DNA from: Taenia hydatigena
Lineage: Eukaryota > Platyhelminthes > Cestoda > Cyclophyllidea > Taeniidae
Reading direction: 5' to 3'
DNA: 64,000 nt
Assembly: GCA_036345935.2 (NCBI GenBank)
Contig: JADWOT020000008.1
Span: 437,901 to 501,900, forward strand
Within the stretch, counting starts at the first letter, position 1; each line of letters starts with the position of its first letter. The position numbers and the translations under genes are program-made. Below are positions 1-12,512 of the stretch, in pieces. The notes under the pieces are model-generated. The model saw only the letters and a program-made list of their open reading frames with translations, made no database searches and was not told the DNA's origin.

Positions 1-2436
1 CCTCAGCCAAATGACGCACTCAAAGTCAGCATTTGATTGAACCAGACAATGGATCTCGAACGCTCAAGAAACAGGCATAACAGAAGCTGAGAACTCAGCA
101 GGACCTAGCAATTGCTATCTAGAAGTATCTGGTAAGATTGAATGTATTTAAAACCACTTAGATGATGACATTTTTTTGCCATGGTCAGTTAAGTTTAAAA
201 TTCAACCCAAGACATTTCCTTTGATGGATAATATCTGATGATGCACTATTATCTAATCCTGACTTGCCAAATCCCACTTTGCCAACTTTATGGAAAATCC
301 CCTCAAATTTTCCATAAGCAATGAATGACTTCAGCACGTACACCGTTCTGGGCAAAGGCGTAACGCCCTCTATCTTTCCTAAAGTCTCAATTACATTTCC
401 AGTGGGATGACCTGTCACACGTGAAAGACCGTTTGCTATCAACAACCGAAACTGAAAATGCTGGAAAGAGAAAATAAAAGCCATCCGCTTCATGGCAACT
501 AACTCATTTGGAAGTTCTGCATCATGGTTAATAGGTGAGATGCGGCCTGAACTGAGGTAATTTAGATTGTTTTTAGAAATTTGTCAGAAAAGCAAGGAAA
601 ATCATGTTCGGCAATAATAATGCCTAATAACGCCTTTCGCAAGAAAACAAGGTAAAACAGACGGATCGCTCAACTCCACTCCGCTTGCTGTACAAACTCA
701 AGTTCAACAAAAAGGTTAGTGGAAAACCTTTAAAATCTCCATTTGTCATTTTATAATTTTTGGCTTATGCCCATTGGATAATGCATGAGTTGCGTAAAAT
801 GACAAGTCATAGCTGAGAGTCAGACCACTTCAAATAAACGTGTCCTTTATCTACATCATGGATGATGGCTTGCGTGTTTGGCAAAAGGACCTGTCGTAAA
901 GGTACGCGTGTAATTGGCTACCGGTCAGCTGATGGTTAGACTGACGTTTTTCCGTACAATCGCCTTTGTAGACGGTTCTTCCCTTTCCTCTCCCTCCCTT
1001 CTTCCATCCTTATTTCTAGCAATCTCTATTGTGGCACAGGACCGAATTGCGGTAAAAGGACCAAAATATTCACTACCCAGAAGTTCCAGACACAAAAGAG
1101 CTACCACATACGTCAACAATCAGGTTACAATTGTCCTCCCGCCCCTCACCTGCAAAGCATAGTTAAAGAACATAAGTATTACACAGCCCCTTGCATTTTG
1201 AGCACCGTCTCTAGTCCTACTCTCGATGGGTTGTTTACTTTCTTACAATTGCGTTGACAATTGTGAAAAACACGTCCGATTTCAACCAAATCGAAAAAGG
1301 GTAATTAGTACTTAATCAGTACTAGTGTATGCGCCTTGCAAGCCTCAAAATGCGACGGTAACAAGTTCCATGCGACACCGCACACACTTCCAATCATTAG
1401 ATGCATCTATAGACATTTTGTGCCTTGGCTTCATTGAATGCATAAAGCGACATTGTTACGCTTTAAAAATCAAACCCATTAAAGATGTTTGGCGACGAAA
1501 TGAATCAGTCAGCATATCGTCAACAAACTGTATTGGGTAGTTCCTAATAGTACAGACTACACCGTAAATGCAGCGCAAACTTGGAACGACCACCGCTCTA
1601 AAAGCATTCATTCGAGAAATGGGATGCTCAGACCACTAATCAGCAAATCATTCGAACGTGATGGTCAAGCGTACGATGGATGTAAAATATGTTGTCCGCC
1701 CAGTAGTTTGATTTTTAAATTGCTGAAAATCGCATTGATTATTCGAATTAGTTCATTTGAGTCACTTACACTATAAATTTCAAAAAACGACATTGGATAA
1801 GTGGCGTGTTTAAATGCCAGCTTAATTGCCACTGCATGTTTGGTCGAATCTTCCAAAGAAAAAACAGGGTTGTTTACGACCATGGTATCCTCATTGATTA
1901 AGCTGAGATACAGCTTGGAATTGTCAGTGTCTATAAGGTTTAAAGGAGGTGATATGGCTTATGATCAAGCTATCGCTGTAGAGCATTTTATGCTCTGGTC
2001 TTATTTGCATACCTCGTTTGAGATGCAAACACTGAAGGTATGTGCAGGCCACCAGTGGAGCAGGATGAGGAAATGAGAAATGTTCTTTACCCAACGAACA
2101 AGCTCATGACAACAAATTCTTATCCATCAGAGGAGTGTGTGCTAATTCAGTGAGCGCAGCACTGTTTTATCTACCTTTTTTCAACGGACGAAATGATGAT
2201 AAAGGTCGTGACCCGGAAATATCTCAAAGCAGCTGGTTAGAAGAATGCAACCTATGGATTAGACCCATTTTCCTGCCCTGTGCACTTCCTCGCTCACTCG
2301 TCATCTGCGTCTTAACAGAGGATATTTGCCAAAACGTTAACCAATTGCTTCCTCCTTTTTCATTCTCTGTTGCCTTTCCATTAACTACTCATTTTTAGAC
2401 TATGCTCGGCCAAAATTATAGTCGATTGATATTAAT
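1..2436. other. No supportable gene
   Basis: The longest open stretch is on the minus strand (185-493, 102 codons, with LSRVTGHPTGNVIETLGKI). It looks protein-like but is unrecognised and unpaired with any other sequence in the window. A second minus stretch (1665-1883) is similar in character. No repeats or RNA genes seen. Confidence 0.5.
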
Positions 2437-2680
2437 ATGAAGGCGGGTTCCAAAACCAGTATTTTATTTCTTATTTCTCAGTGATGGCAGGTGTTGGAAG
2501 TCACCAACGCATAACGATAACAAATTCGCACGATTATTCATTGCATTCTTTGCCCTTGATTAACGAGCAGTCAGGCAGGCGTCAAGGCTGCGTAACTTTC
2601 CGAGAAGGCCATATAAAGAAAATCATAGGCGACGAAGATGGTGTCTCAGCACCGAATAAAAGACGACAATGGCCATTTCT
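2437..2680 (+). repeat. Repeat F, copy 1 (inverted partner at 13.5-14.0 kb)
   Basis: The segment 2480-2625 is strongly similar to the reverse complement of 13845-13985. Both encode SHQRI-I-SHD, LI-EQS-RR and GCVTFREGH in the same frame. In this copy the frame 2481-2780 is open for 99 codons. A further block, PNKRR at 2653-2667, matches 13473-13487 on the other strand. Confidence 0.75.
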
Positions 2681-4322
2681 GAAGCTGAATGCCATTAGGA
2701 ATGTATGCGCTTTAAACTGCTCCTTGACGGGTTTTCGAATGCTTTGTAGAATGCCAATGCTAGACTCGCAGCTGCTCTGATGCATGAGGCTGCGATCGCA
2801 GTGTCATCGCATTCTAGGCATGGAGGCAGGTGGGTATGTGGGATGCACTGAGCACACCTCTTCATTCCCACTAGCCTTGGGGATCAAAATTAACCCCAGC
2901 TGCAGTTTTTCCACTGCTGCTCTTCCTATTAAAGCATTCAAGTGTGAATGTTTGACCACACAAACTAGGTATTTTTTGCAAAAAAAATGAAGATGATATC
3001 AATGAAGATACTTCAACCTTTCAGCATACACAGTTTTGCCGCTAGGAGTACATTCATGTGATTATCCATATGCACCAATAAGGAGTCCAATCACCCACCC
3101 CCCTCAACTTACCTATCCACTAATATTGATGGACATTCCAATGCTCAGATTACTCGTTACAAGCATACGTCAATGACCTGCTGATTTTAAGAGTCTTCCT
3201 GCAGCCATGCGACTCTCGGTTCCGACAAATCCAAGAAGCCAAGTCTTTTACGTAAATTGAGCTGAAGTGCATTATGCGCACCCTTTCCTCGTATCTATCT
3301 TAAAGGAGTGGATCAACCATGTCCGCATTGTTTTATACTACCCATCTTAATGTAGTCTTTGGATGCCGTTGTTTGAGCACGGCGTCTAGGTGTTTACCGT
3401 ATAGGGAGTACATGAGTTCACGCAGCGGGAACTATTTACTGCTTTGATAGTCCCCATATTGTAATGTTTCGCTGACCTTCATTGTTCTAATTGCCTAATA
3501 TCAAAGCGCAAATTACGACTTTAATGGCGTTCTCATTGTCTTTGCAAGAGTGCACAGCTGATATTGATGCATCTGTTGAGCTGACTGCAAAAAAATGTAG
3601 TGGTGTGATTGGGGTTGGGTTACTCAAATGCGAGTCTCAATAGATGAATGATAAAAGGATGGGCTGCTGCTAAGGCATCGCATGGCAACTAAGCTCAGTG
3701 CAGTTGGATAGTTCCTCACGTTCGGATTGCTGGACCCACTTCATCGCATTTTAATAGTCTGCGTTACACTTCCTTTAACTCGTCGAGCTCTTTTGTGACC
3801 CAGTCATGCAAATCCGCACAATGAGACCACTTCTCATCGCATCGCTTCGCGCTATCTTTAGCTGCATTCAAAGGGTTCGCTTTTGCTGCACTGGGTCACG
3901 CAATGCTAAAGTGTTACAAAATAATACATATGATGCAACACCAATCTACGCACGACATGTTTATAGAAGCTTATGGCGATAAAGCTCTTTGTGTTTTTCA
4001 TATAGCATCATTGCTTATCCCCACTACACCTCCTTTACCGATTCGAATCGATGGCACCATCGAACACTGTAGATCAGCATCAGCACATTCACTATTAGGA
4101 CTACAGCATAAGCATTAACAATGTAGTGTAGTTACTTGTAGCTTTGTGGCTCATTATAACTAATTCTATGATTCTAATTAATAATGCATCAGCATTAGCT
4201 TTTATAAATACAACATTTACTCGGAATGCTGGCTGTATTGATGTATACGCATGCAATCCGATAAAACAGGCTACCTGCATGAATAGTAAAACCCATATTC
4301 TATCCACCCACATTTTACATCA
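2681..4322. other. No supportable gene
   Basis: Short frames only. A 10-bp inverted repeat, GTGACCCAGT/ACTGGGTCAC, at 3795 and 3890 brackets 85 bases with no other hairpin support. Confidence 0.55.
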
Positions 4323-5220
4323 CGAATAATGTAGCACATGGAAAGTGACACCTCCCAAACTCACATGTAATGAGGGTAACACAGACAAACATGAGGGCAT
4401 CGTGACTGACAAACAGACAAAATGGTAGCCAGTTAGGTGTAACTAGACCTTAGGTTCAATGTCCTGCGTTGGAAGTTGTTATGCCACTAAAGTATGTTCC
4501 AAATAAGCATAGGTGCTGAATTTAAAATGCGATGTCCAAGCTCATGGAAAGAGAGGAGTTTAAAAAAGACAAAGTCATTAAATGGGAGGCCTTGCGAACA
4601 CTACCATCTGTGCTATTTGTCAGCTAGAAATGCTGCAGAAATTCTCCCTTGCGTACGCTTGAGCTAGCTATAATTAATGACAAACAGAAAATAGCAAAAT
4701 TCACTTGCATTGAAATACTTAATGCTAGATCTTTACATTAGTAATGTTTTGTGTGCGAGTCTTCAACCTAACTGCCACATATCCGAACTACAGTTCAATC
4801 AATAAGTCGAACAGAAAACAGGAAAATGAAGGTTTATTTCAACCATCAGGACCGATTCACTGATATCAAAGCCAAGTATGCGGGAACGTTTCTCATTCGG
4901 AGAATGGGTAGCTGTCACTAATCTAATGTTGTGCTCTTGTATGCTAAAGGAGCATGTCAATGAGTGGACTGAGAACACTGCCGCTTTCTACCAACTTCAA
5001 AAGGGCAATGAGTGGAAAGACCATTTTTGTCATTGTGTTGATTTGTCTCTTAGTCGGTGGCTTCGGTTATCCTAAGCTATCAACTTTTCTATCCTGCAAG
5101 TCATCTGTGTACCATTTTGGTTCAGATACTGGCTGCGGTTGTCAGAGTGGTGTGCTCTTTCATAGACCTCCATGGCCTGGTCACGCCTGACTGATCCGTG
5201 ACTCATCGTGTTCGAATGTT
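4323..5220 (+). repeat. Repeat family E, copy 1 (contains signal-peptide ORF)
   Basis: The left part (4323-4420, centred on acatggaaag and ccaaactca) matches 10727-10830. The right part (about 4878-5220) matches 10880-11110 and 27185-27290. The copies share runs such as the CTC-TTA/CTA and GGTTATCC segment, with many substitutions and small indels. The middle is too diverged to align by eye. It lies directly beside inverted repeat G. Confidence 0.6.
5008..5190 (+). CDS. Small secreted cysteine-containing peptide (family E copy 1), 60 aa, hypothetical
   Basis: An ATG-started frame of 60 codons. It begins MSGKTIFVIVLICLLVGGFG, a textbook signal-peptide layout: a short basic n-region, a ~13-residue hydrophobic core, then small residues and YP. 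It continues to a GCGCQSG motif and ends in PPWPGHA. The same hydrophobic leader followed by GYP and a downstream cysteine segment occurs in copy 2 (10950-11102, leader VVISFLCLLLGSCGYP). More decayed remains are at 27185-27493. Copy 1 is the only one that keeps both the start codon and an uninterrupted frame. Seen: frame, leader, homologous copies. Inferred: a secreted peptide or its remnant. The short C-terminus, with far fewer cysteines than copy 3, suggests truncation. I cannot assign a function; the spacing C-x(3-4)-C...G-x-C-x-x-G-x-C in copy 3 recalls cysteine-rich secreted families of arthropods, but this is only a resemblance. Confidence 0.4.
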   Translation: MSGKTIFVIVLICLLVGGFGYPKLSTFLSCKSSVYHFGSDTGCGCQSGVLFHRPPWPGHA

Positions 5221-5235
5221 TTATTATAACATGTG

Positions 5236-5662
5236 GGTTCTTACAATAGCACACGATACCAGCAATGCGTTAGAAAATCAGTCACCTTTTAAATTCGTGA
5301 GATGCTAGTTCGCACTGCAAATGCATATGGCTCCAATGTTGTTGACAGGAGAGATCCATTCATAGGCAAGTTGCAGATCCTGCTTAAAGACTAAGCCCTC
5401 AGCTTTAGTAAAAGTCGTGAATGTGACAGTTATTTCTGCTTCAACTCCCTTTCCAGGCAGCGCAGAAGCCAGGGTCTCGGAGAAGAGGAGCTGACGTTCA
5501 GTTGCGCTGCCGTAATATGCGACTGACGATATCCCCGGCAATCAGTTACAAGCGTGCTAACATCGGACACTACGAACATTATTTTAAAGAAGGGAGTCGA
5601 CGTCAGCATTTGTCGACTCCCCGGAGCAAATTGGATGCGCTGATTTGGGAGTTCTAATGCTT
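5236..5662 (-). repeat. Repeat G, copy 1 (inverted relative to copy 2)
   Basis: The reverse complement aligns with 12078-12512 through most of its length. Strongly shared pieces include ATCTGCAACTTGCCT and GTATCGTGTGC. Protein-level similarity is also visible: KIMFVVSDV...DCRGYRQSHITAAQ here versus KITFVTFDA...DHRRDCQAHIGAVR there, then EAEITVTFTTFTKAEGLVF versus EGIATVTPLTGAKSLAF. The two parts lie in different frames in both copies, so neither is intact. Confidence 0.72.
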
Positions 5663-6779
5663 TATTTTGCATTTGGCTAGGCCTTCAGCAGGTAGAGCCA
5701 AACAACTTATGAATTCGTCATCATACACAAACCTGTCGCCTATTCCGACGTAGGCTCTTTTAAGCCAAATTTATTAATAATGGAAACTAAAAGCACAACA
5801 GGTAACGTCTATTAACGCAAAGCACGTGACGAAGTCATGCAAGGAGCTGAATTACGAGTAATAACAATACTAACAATGGCTACTCGGAATGAAATTTGGG
5901 AGTGACGCAGAAAGGAACGTAAAAACTTGTAATATGGATAATGATCAAATCTAATCCGTGCAGTCCTAACCAATTCCCTCCCTCTGTCTGCTTTTGATCA
6001 TGCTCAAGTTTTGGCCTATGAAACCCAGAATTTGCCGCAGTTCTGCGACCGATAGCAGGCTCTTTTAGAATTGACATTTCAGAATGGTTCGCCTCCTGAG
6101 GTCTGCATGCGGACATTTTAAATGGCAGTATTTCGCCTACTACTAGATGATTTGACGGATACATGAAGTCAAAATTTATAGAAAATGACTATTCTATTTG
6201 ACAACGTCCATTTGGTGAAGGTTTATATCAAACCATATAAGAACCCATTGACAGTAAACAGGCAGTGGACGGATCCCATTGTTCCATTAAAACGTAGCTG
6301 TAAAGGAGCAGTTCTAAGGACGTACATTAATGTGATGCAAAAATGAGCCAAATGGGCACGATGACATCTTCATGGCGTCAATTACTTGAGCCCCCACATC
6401 TTTCTCACACAACCGATCCACGCTAAAGCACCCTGAGAATGGTAGGTCCCAGATGTCTTTACATGTATTGCTTATGTATTTTTCTCTGTATTTTTACAAG
6501 TTTTGCCTTTGTTACATTCGGCTTAACCGATGATGGTCGCATACATTCTTAACAATTTAGACACAAAACAGCTCGCAAATTATAGTCACCAATCTACCAT
6601 TAAAAAGGCTTTAAAGACGTGCGGATAACTTGGTGCCGCTAATTTGGCTTACCCCTTTGCTACCAACCCAGGATGTAGGTGGATTCATTTCTCACTTCGA
6701 TTCTCCACCTTCATATGCAGCGCATTTATTGGTGGATTTGGCTTAACAAATCTCTGTTAGTTACTGTTCCCACAAACTC
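5663..6779. other. No supportable gene
   Basis: Separates repeats G and D. A 94-codon minus frame (5880-6164) is open but unrecognised. Confidence 0.5.
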
Positions 6780-6872
6780 CTCCAACTTTTTTGAAAGGCT
6801 TTCGAATCTATCCGATATCACGAGAAACAAATTGATTCCCATCAATGCTCTCCATCTGCATTTGATCCCAAC
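6780..6872 (+). repeat. Repeat D, copy 1 (weak)
   Basis: Resembles 12690-12785: a pyrimidine-rich left end, then TCGAATCTATCCGATATCA / TGAGACTGTCCAATATCA and a shared CTCCATCT. Both copies read R-L-S-N-(L/I) in the same plus frame. The similarity is modest and could be overstated by eye. Confidence 0.4.
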
Positions 6873-8304
6873 CAACTCTGCGGATGTACACATTTCGGTT
6901 CTTTTCCCAGCTTCAGCTTCCAAGCGGTGTCGCATGAGAAACGCATGTTTCGGTTTAAAGTACCAAAGATCGCATTTGTCAACCATTCCCTAAAATAAGG
7001 AAAGATTAAAGTCGCAGCCTGCTACCACACGTGGACGCCGCTGTGGTAAAGTATGAATTGCGTTATCAGTTGAATCGGGTTGTTAGAAAAATTTCGCAAG
7101 TGGTGCATCTATGACTGCATAATCCTTGCGGTTGATCATTTCCGCATCCGCAAAGAAGATTCTCTAGCCATCTTGGGATTTCTCGCACCCTGTCAGATGT
7201 TACTAATCGCAGTTATTTTAATGGACGAAGAAATGAGCCTGATAAGATGAAATGCCTCGCAAAAGTTCTTAGGCGCCCGGGTGACTGCGGTACGACCAGT
7301 CTAATATGATGAAACGGGGGTGTCATTACGTAGCCTGCCCGAGACTAAAGCGTGGTCAGATTTACGCTTTTGTGCCAGCCTAGAGAAAACGAAAGTACCT
7401 AAAGCTGTCACGATTCTAGGATCAGGGATGTATTGTTCTCTGTTGCTTGTGATTTGATTGTTTGAGGAATATAGTGAGTGACAACCTAAGGCAGTCTTCC
7501 ATTTTCCAGACTAAGTTAGCATGGTATTTTAAAGTTGCTACGCTTTTGCTCAACTTTGTGTTAAAAAGGAAGATTTCCATGCTACAACTATAGCACTTAG
7601 GTCAGACAGAGCAGGGGCTAATGCATTATGTCTTGGTCGAAAGCGCCCATTCCCTGGGGTGTGGGTAATAAGTTTATGATTTTAGAGTGAGCAGTTACAA
7701 TTTTCACCGAAGGCGAATATAGCATATTGGGTCGGACTAATAATGTTAGAGGTAGTAGTAATATAGTGAACTCTGTATTGGCGAGTACGAACGCCATATG
7801 AGCCATGCCACCATTATTGGCGATGAGTGACGCGGTCTAATAAAATGTTTGGCTCGGTCGTCGTTGCTATTTTTCGCAGTCAGGAAGTGAGGTATTGTTG
7901 ACCACATCTAGAGTCCATGCCAATAGTTGTAGAGATCGTAATGAACTTTAATGTTTATTAAGACACGGCCTTAAGTTATTTTTCAGCGAATGTGAGCTGG
8001 CACCAAGCAGCAGTCTTTGGGATAGTTTTTGTGTCCCTACTTTTATAACTTACTGGCGGGTTATGAAGATATTGGGCGTAATTTGTGACTGATACACAGC
8101 AGGCGATTATATATCTCGTCTTGAAATGCTAATCTCTGCATCGGCAACATGACTGAGCAAGGGAGCATATTCATAATGAAGCAGTTAAGTGCAACCGTAT
8201 AAAAATAGCCTACAAGGAACTTTGCTTTGGAAAAGGCAAAGGCGGTAGCTACTTTAAGGTCTTGTTAGATATGAAAACACAATCACACTCAGCTGCGGAG
8301 TTAC
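6873..8304. other. No supportable gene
   Basis: No frame above about 62 codons between repeat D and the element B fragment, and no pairing with other parts of the window was found. Confidence 0.55.
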
Positions 8305-8690
8305 GAGGCGGATCACGTAATACGCTGCTCTGACTCACCCGAAGTCCCCCTGACCTTAGAAATCACGCAGTCTATTATACCCTGCAATCACGTATGTTAG
8401 ACAACGTGATGCATTGCAGCCTTATAAGGCTAAGTCACAGCTGATCAGACCAGACCTTACCCCAATCCAATTATGTTTGTATGAGATATATGTCACGGAA
8501 CATCACAATAGATCTCTAGCTAACATTTTACACCTATAGACGTTTAGTATCAAAGTTTTTATGATAAGGCCATCGCCCCAGGCGTCAAGATCAGCCTCAT
8601 TGTAAGCAAAGGTATTATTCATTAACACATAGTTGGCATCAGAGCTTAGGGTTTTTACTTAAAATAAAGTCGGCATGCGGAGAAAATAAT
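8305..8690 (+). repeat. Element B, internal fragment (copy 3)
   Basis: Aligns with 16205-16590. Shared landmarks are GCTGACTCACC/CTGACTCACC, CCCCTGACCT, AATCACGT, AACGTGATGCA and CTCTAGCTAA in the same order and spacing. It is more diverged than copies 1 and 2 and lacks the flanking parts of the element. Confidence 0.65.
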
Positions 8691-10089
8691 TGCGTCACTT
8701 AAAATAGCACACAGCACTTTTAAAAATTATCTCAGCGATCCCAAGGTTGGCAATGAAACCAAACATCTCCATCGATTCCATGTGCCACAAAATTGATGTA
8801 AGATTGACAGACATGGTGGGTACAGAGCAGGGAATGCGAATGAAATCAACGGCGGTTTGTTTTAGACTCAGTCGAGTGCCACAAATGCATGTTTTCTATT
8901 AATAACAGGAAGGTTTGATACGGCGAAAGATGTGCTTACAGGAGGTCATGAGTAGTGGAGGCCTCCGAAGAAGCTGCGTGGCGCTGACTCGCATCCATAC
9001 AAATTAAAAACCATGACAGACGCAGTAAAATAGGTACTGACTGGAAGTTTTTTCCACTAAAAATTATGCTCACATTAGGTTCAGACGATGACACTAAGAT
9101 AAAACATTTTGAATCCTTCTTCAATCACTACAGTATTAATCCTTTAAGCTGAGTATCATGCTTGTGCGATTGAGAATCCCTTCATAATATATGGCTCACC
9201 GCCATGAAGGCTGATCATGTAGTTTAAGGAGATCATGCGCTCTACCTTCATTATTTATTGTTTTGAGCATGTTGAACTCTTTTACTCTTCCACCTAGTTA
9301 TTTCTGATGCCATAATCGACGATGCAAGGCAAAATTTCTGTGAAATATATGAACACAGGATAGACAGTGAAGACCTTCACTAGCACAATGTTGGCGCTAG
9401 CACCTGGTCAACCAACCGTAATCTTAACTATGTGTGTCAGTGACGCCATCGAATCTAGTCACGTTTTCAAATTAAGAGTAAGACCACTAATTAATTGGCA
9501 TAAGCTTCACAGCGCATCTTCACTAAGCTCAAATAATTGCAGTGCACACCTTGTCAAACACGACAACTACGCCTAAATTGTGCACCTGTGATGACATAAA
9601 CACGCCGAAACGGTAGGCGAGGCATTTATTTTTAATCACGCTTGCCCTTCTAAAGGTAAAGGTTTTGCTATTTATCGCCTAGTTTTTGCATAATTAAAGT
9701 TATGAGCTGACTCATCTTGGCGACAAATCAAATCCCTTTAAAAGGCGGTATACAACTAAGCGTTTGCTGGAAACAAGCACGAGACCACTTTAGTCGCAAG
9801 GGACACAGAAAAGAATGCTTCCTTTTAGACAGGAAGCACCCACCACCAAGCTGCATTCGTGACCTCATCGGCTAAGAGCATGATGACGAACAAACCGAAA
9901 ACAACGCCACCCTCATTAAGCTTTGAAAAGGAACCTTTGAGAGGCGCCACTTCCACCTCACTGAGTGTCACATAATATTGGGTAAAAGTAAATTCACTGC
10001 TCCAAGAAGGAGGCGTCTTGGACTACATTCAAATTCGAGGAACAATTTATTTTTCGCAGACGTTTTGCACTTCATGAAGAAATAAGGGG
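8691..10089. other. No supportable gene
   Basis: Only frames under 75 codons; the sequence is not matched elsewhere in the window. Confidence 0.55.
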
Positions 10090-10340
10090 GGAAAATGTGC
10101 ACTTGTGGTTCATCACTGAACAAATAAGGATTACACTTGCATGAATACCCTTTGAACTCTTTAATCGACCTAATTTGTCCTATGTGCAATAACGATGATG
10201 CCTTAAAAGTTTGGATTCAAAGAATTTTAAGATCCTCCGGTATCAGCGTAAAGACAGATGCATTAAAGGCTAAGGTGGTCCACTTTTTACCTCTCTGCTA
10301 CAGTCACACCAAAAATCCAAAAACCAAACTAAGGAAAAAT
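10090..10340 (+). repeat. Repeat H, copy 1
   Basis: Matches 51413-51727 in the same orientation. The left block has TGTGGTTCA and a CTTGCAT/CTCGCAT end. The right block has CTACAGTCA followed by CTAAGGAAAA. Copy 1 keeps a 75-codon frame (10137-10364) with CPMCNNDD and LPLCYSHTKNPKTKLRKN. The corresponding right-hand block in copy 2 reads FPPFYYSHAK. Confidence 0.6.
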
Positions 10341-10726
10341 CCAAAAGATGGATTGAAAATTTAGACAGCATTCTCAAAAGACACCTAATGAATTCCTGGT
10401 TCCATCGCAAAAAGCCGTATGGAAATGTCCGTTTGGAAGTCATATTATTGGCCCTTGTCTAGCAACAATCGCTTAATAGGTCGCTCAAAACCCCATAAAC
10501 ACTTAGAAGACTTGAACAAGTTTCTTAGCACTGAAGCGCGGAAATAAAACAGTGGATTATAAGAGTGAGAGGGTCGTCAGGTTTCGTAGCCGCTGAGTTG
10601 CATTTGCTGCCAATGAAGCTGCTCAAAAAGAATCTGTAATATTGCAGCTTCATGTCCAGTGTTTATCTCTCTAAACCCTATAAGTGGAAAACCTAATATT
10701 ATTAAGAATCACACATTCCTACCTAA

Positions 10727-11225
10727 AAATAATATGGTACATGGAAAGACACCTTCCAAACTCATGCGTTATGAGGGTGCCGAAGCCAAGCAGAAGGGCA
10801 TTAGAGCTGACACAGAAGTTGATTTGATGTCCATGAAGTGTGACCAGGGTATCAAGCTAGTGGTCTGCGTAAGAACATATTCCCCATTTCGCCGAAAATG
10901 TGTGATAGAGTGCACCAAAGTTAAAAATCACATCACTGCAGTAGGATAAAGGTACACTGTTGTCATTTCGTTCCTCTGTCTCCTATTGGGTAGCTGTGGT
11001 TATCCGAACCAACAAGCATTTCCGTCAGCTCAGTCATCTGCGCCACATTATGATATGGGCACTGGTCTCAACTGCCGAGATGGTGCCTACAAATACACCT
11101 GACACGAGCCACTGTGCCATAGCTTTGGAACGACGTCTTTTTACAGAACAAATATATATGGTTGCGAAAAAGTGAATCCGATGGTTATCAGGTGGTTACA
11201 GTGGATACTAGGTTTAGTGGAATAA
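10727..11225 (+). repeat. Repeat family E, copy 2
   Basis: Homologous to 4323-5220 at both ends. The 3' part also matches 27185-27420, for example the segment around 11177-11210, where TATCAGG is followed by a TTAC/CTAC-GTGGA block also present at 27388-27410. The left part carries an open frame (10733-10949) encoding a lysine- and arginine-rich stretch, MVHGKTPSKLMRYEG, with four cysteines near its end. Copy 1 shares the nucleotide similarity but not the open frame. Confidence 0.6.
10950..11225 (+). pseudogene. Family E copy 2: secreted Cys-rich peptide with in-frame TGA and lost start
   Basis: One frame runs 92 codons from 10950 to TAA at 11223, broken only by TGA at 11100-11102. It starts with a hydrophobic leader, VVISFLCLLLGSCGYP, aligned with the leader of copy 1. 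It continues with SAPHYDMGTGLNCRDGAYKY, then after the TGA HEPLCHSFGTTSFYR and YGCEKVNP. At the position of copy 1's ATG this copy has no start codon and carries a TAA just upstream (10947). The single internal TGA can be explained by one substitution in a Cys or Trp codon. This looks like a lightly decayed gene copy. The conservation of the frame either side of the stop is the main evidence that the family once coded for protein. Confidence 0.45.
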
Positions 11226-11852
11226 ATGCGTGAATAAATTAGCATCTATCTATCAATTAATCAAGTATACTCGCATGATTTTAGTCAGAATGCTAACTTA
11301 TGAAGGTTCATAATGAGCACTGAAGCGCTTACTCCCTACCTCTCTCCCTCCACCCATCCACCATTCCTGCCTTTCACACATGACTAAGCCGGCATCCATA
11401 CCGCAAATATTTTGTTCTTTTCCCTTTTCTCCTAATTCCACCACCTCACGCTACCTTTACTTCCTTTACGTTGGTTTTGCATCAACCCAAAACACAATGC
11501 AAAATGCAGCTGTCCATGAGCTTGCCAACGCCACCACCACTTCCATTGGCATTATTAAGCGCAATACATTTGCATTCATAACACATTCTGCGCATTTTGG
11601 TTTCACCAAGAGCAGCTCAACAAAAATGTTAATCATAATGCATAGGTTAAACCTTAGATCATGCAGCATACAACTAATTAGGGCATGTACCATGAATTTA
11701 ACAAGGCTCCTGTTTGCTCATTAGCTGTCTCCTTTATGCGAATGCATGATTAAATTTTATGCGCTGATGTTGTCATGCCATTTGTTGACTACATAGCTTG
11801 TCGTGCAAGAGGTAGTCGATTTAAAATAGAAGCATCATTATTAGCATCGATG
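11226..11852. other. Between repeats E and C; no clear gene
   Basis: A 114-codon plus frame (11380-11724) is open on a pyrimidine- and A-rich strand, and the minus strand is open over the same stretch. This is typical of stop-poor composition and not of coding selection. Confidence 0.5.
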
Positions 11853-11980
11853 TTATTTTATGGCTCACCTTTTCTCATGACTTCGTCACGCACTTTGAGT
11901 TAATGGGCTTTACCTCTTAGGGCAATTTAGTTTCTATTGTTGATAAATTTGGCTTAAGAGGACCACCATCGAAGTGTGCG
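11853..11980 (+). repeat. Repeat C, copy 1
   Basis: Aligned with 54150-54279. Shared landmarks in order are TATGGCT-ACCTTTT, CGTCA-GCACTTTGAG, TAATGGGC and GAGGACCACCATC. No open frame of note. Confidence 0.75.
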
Positions 11981-12077
11981 ACAGGCCTGGCTGTAATGGC
12001 AACTTCTCAAGCTGTTTGACCCAACATTCTTAAGATATTGACAAATGTAAAAGAGATGTTGAAAATTCTAAGTTTGC

Positions 12078-12512
12078 GCCTATTAGAATGGATCTAATTT
12101 GACTCACCGGATTCGTAAGCGTAAGGGTCCTGCCACTTTTGCGATCTTAATTCTTCTTAGCAAAATAACTTTTGTAACGTTCGACGCTGGCAAGTTTGCA
12201 AATGATCACCGAAGAGACTGTCAGGCCCACATTGGGGCAGTTCGACAAAGCCTCATTCCTCCATTCCCAGAGGTCTGGCATCTGGAATGGTCAAAAGTGA
12301 ATATGCAGTGGAAGGAATTGCAACAGTCACGCCTCTCACTGGAGCGAAGAGTTTGGCCTTTAATAAGTATCTGCAACTTGCCTGCGGGTATGAAATCTTC
12401 CTGTCAACGACACTGAAACCTTATGCATTAGTAGCACGAACTAGTACCACGCGAATTGAGAATGTGACTGACTTTCCAACGCATCGTTAGTATCGTGTGC
12501 CACTATAGGGTC
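12078..12512 (+). repeat. Repeat G, copy 2
   Basis: Partner of the inverted copy at 5236-5662. It contains two overlapping open stretches, 12099-12416 and 12287-12490. Each matches one half of the putative ancestral protein seen in copy 1. The frame changes near 12290. The protein family is not recognised; a decayed gene or transposon ORF are both possible. Confidence 0.72.

Noticed and set aside
3795..3899. 10-bp inverted repeat GTGACCCAGT/ACTGGGTCAC
   Set aside because: Isolated, long loop, no partner elsewhere; expected by chance in 64 kb.
11100..11102. Selenocysteine explanation for the in-frame TGA in Cys-rich copies
   Set aside because: No SECIS-like structure seen downstream and the copies are otherwise degenerate; point mutation of a Cys or Trp codon is simpler.
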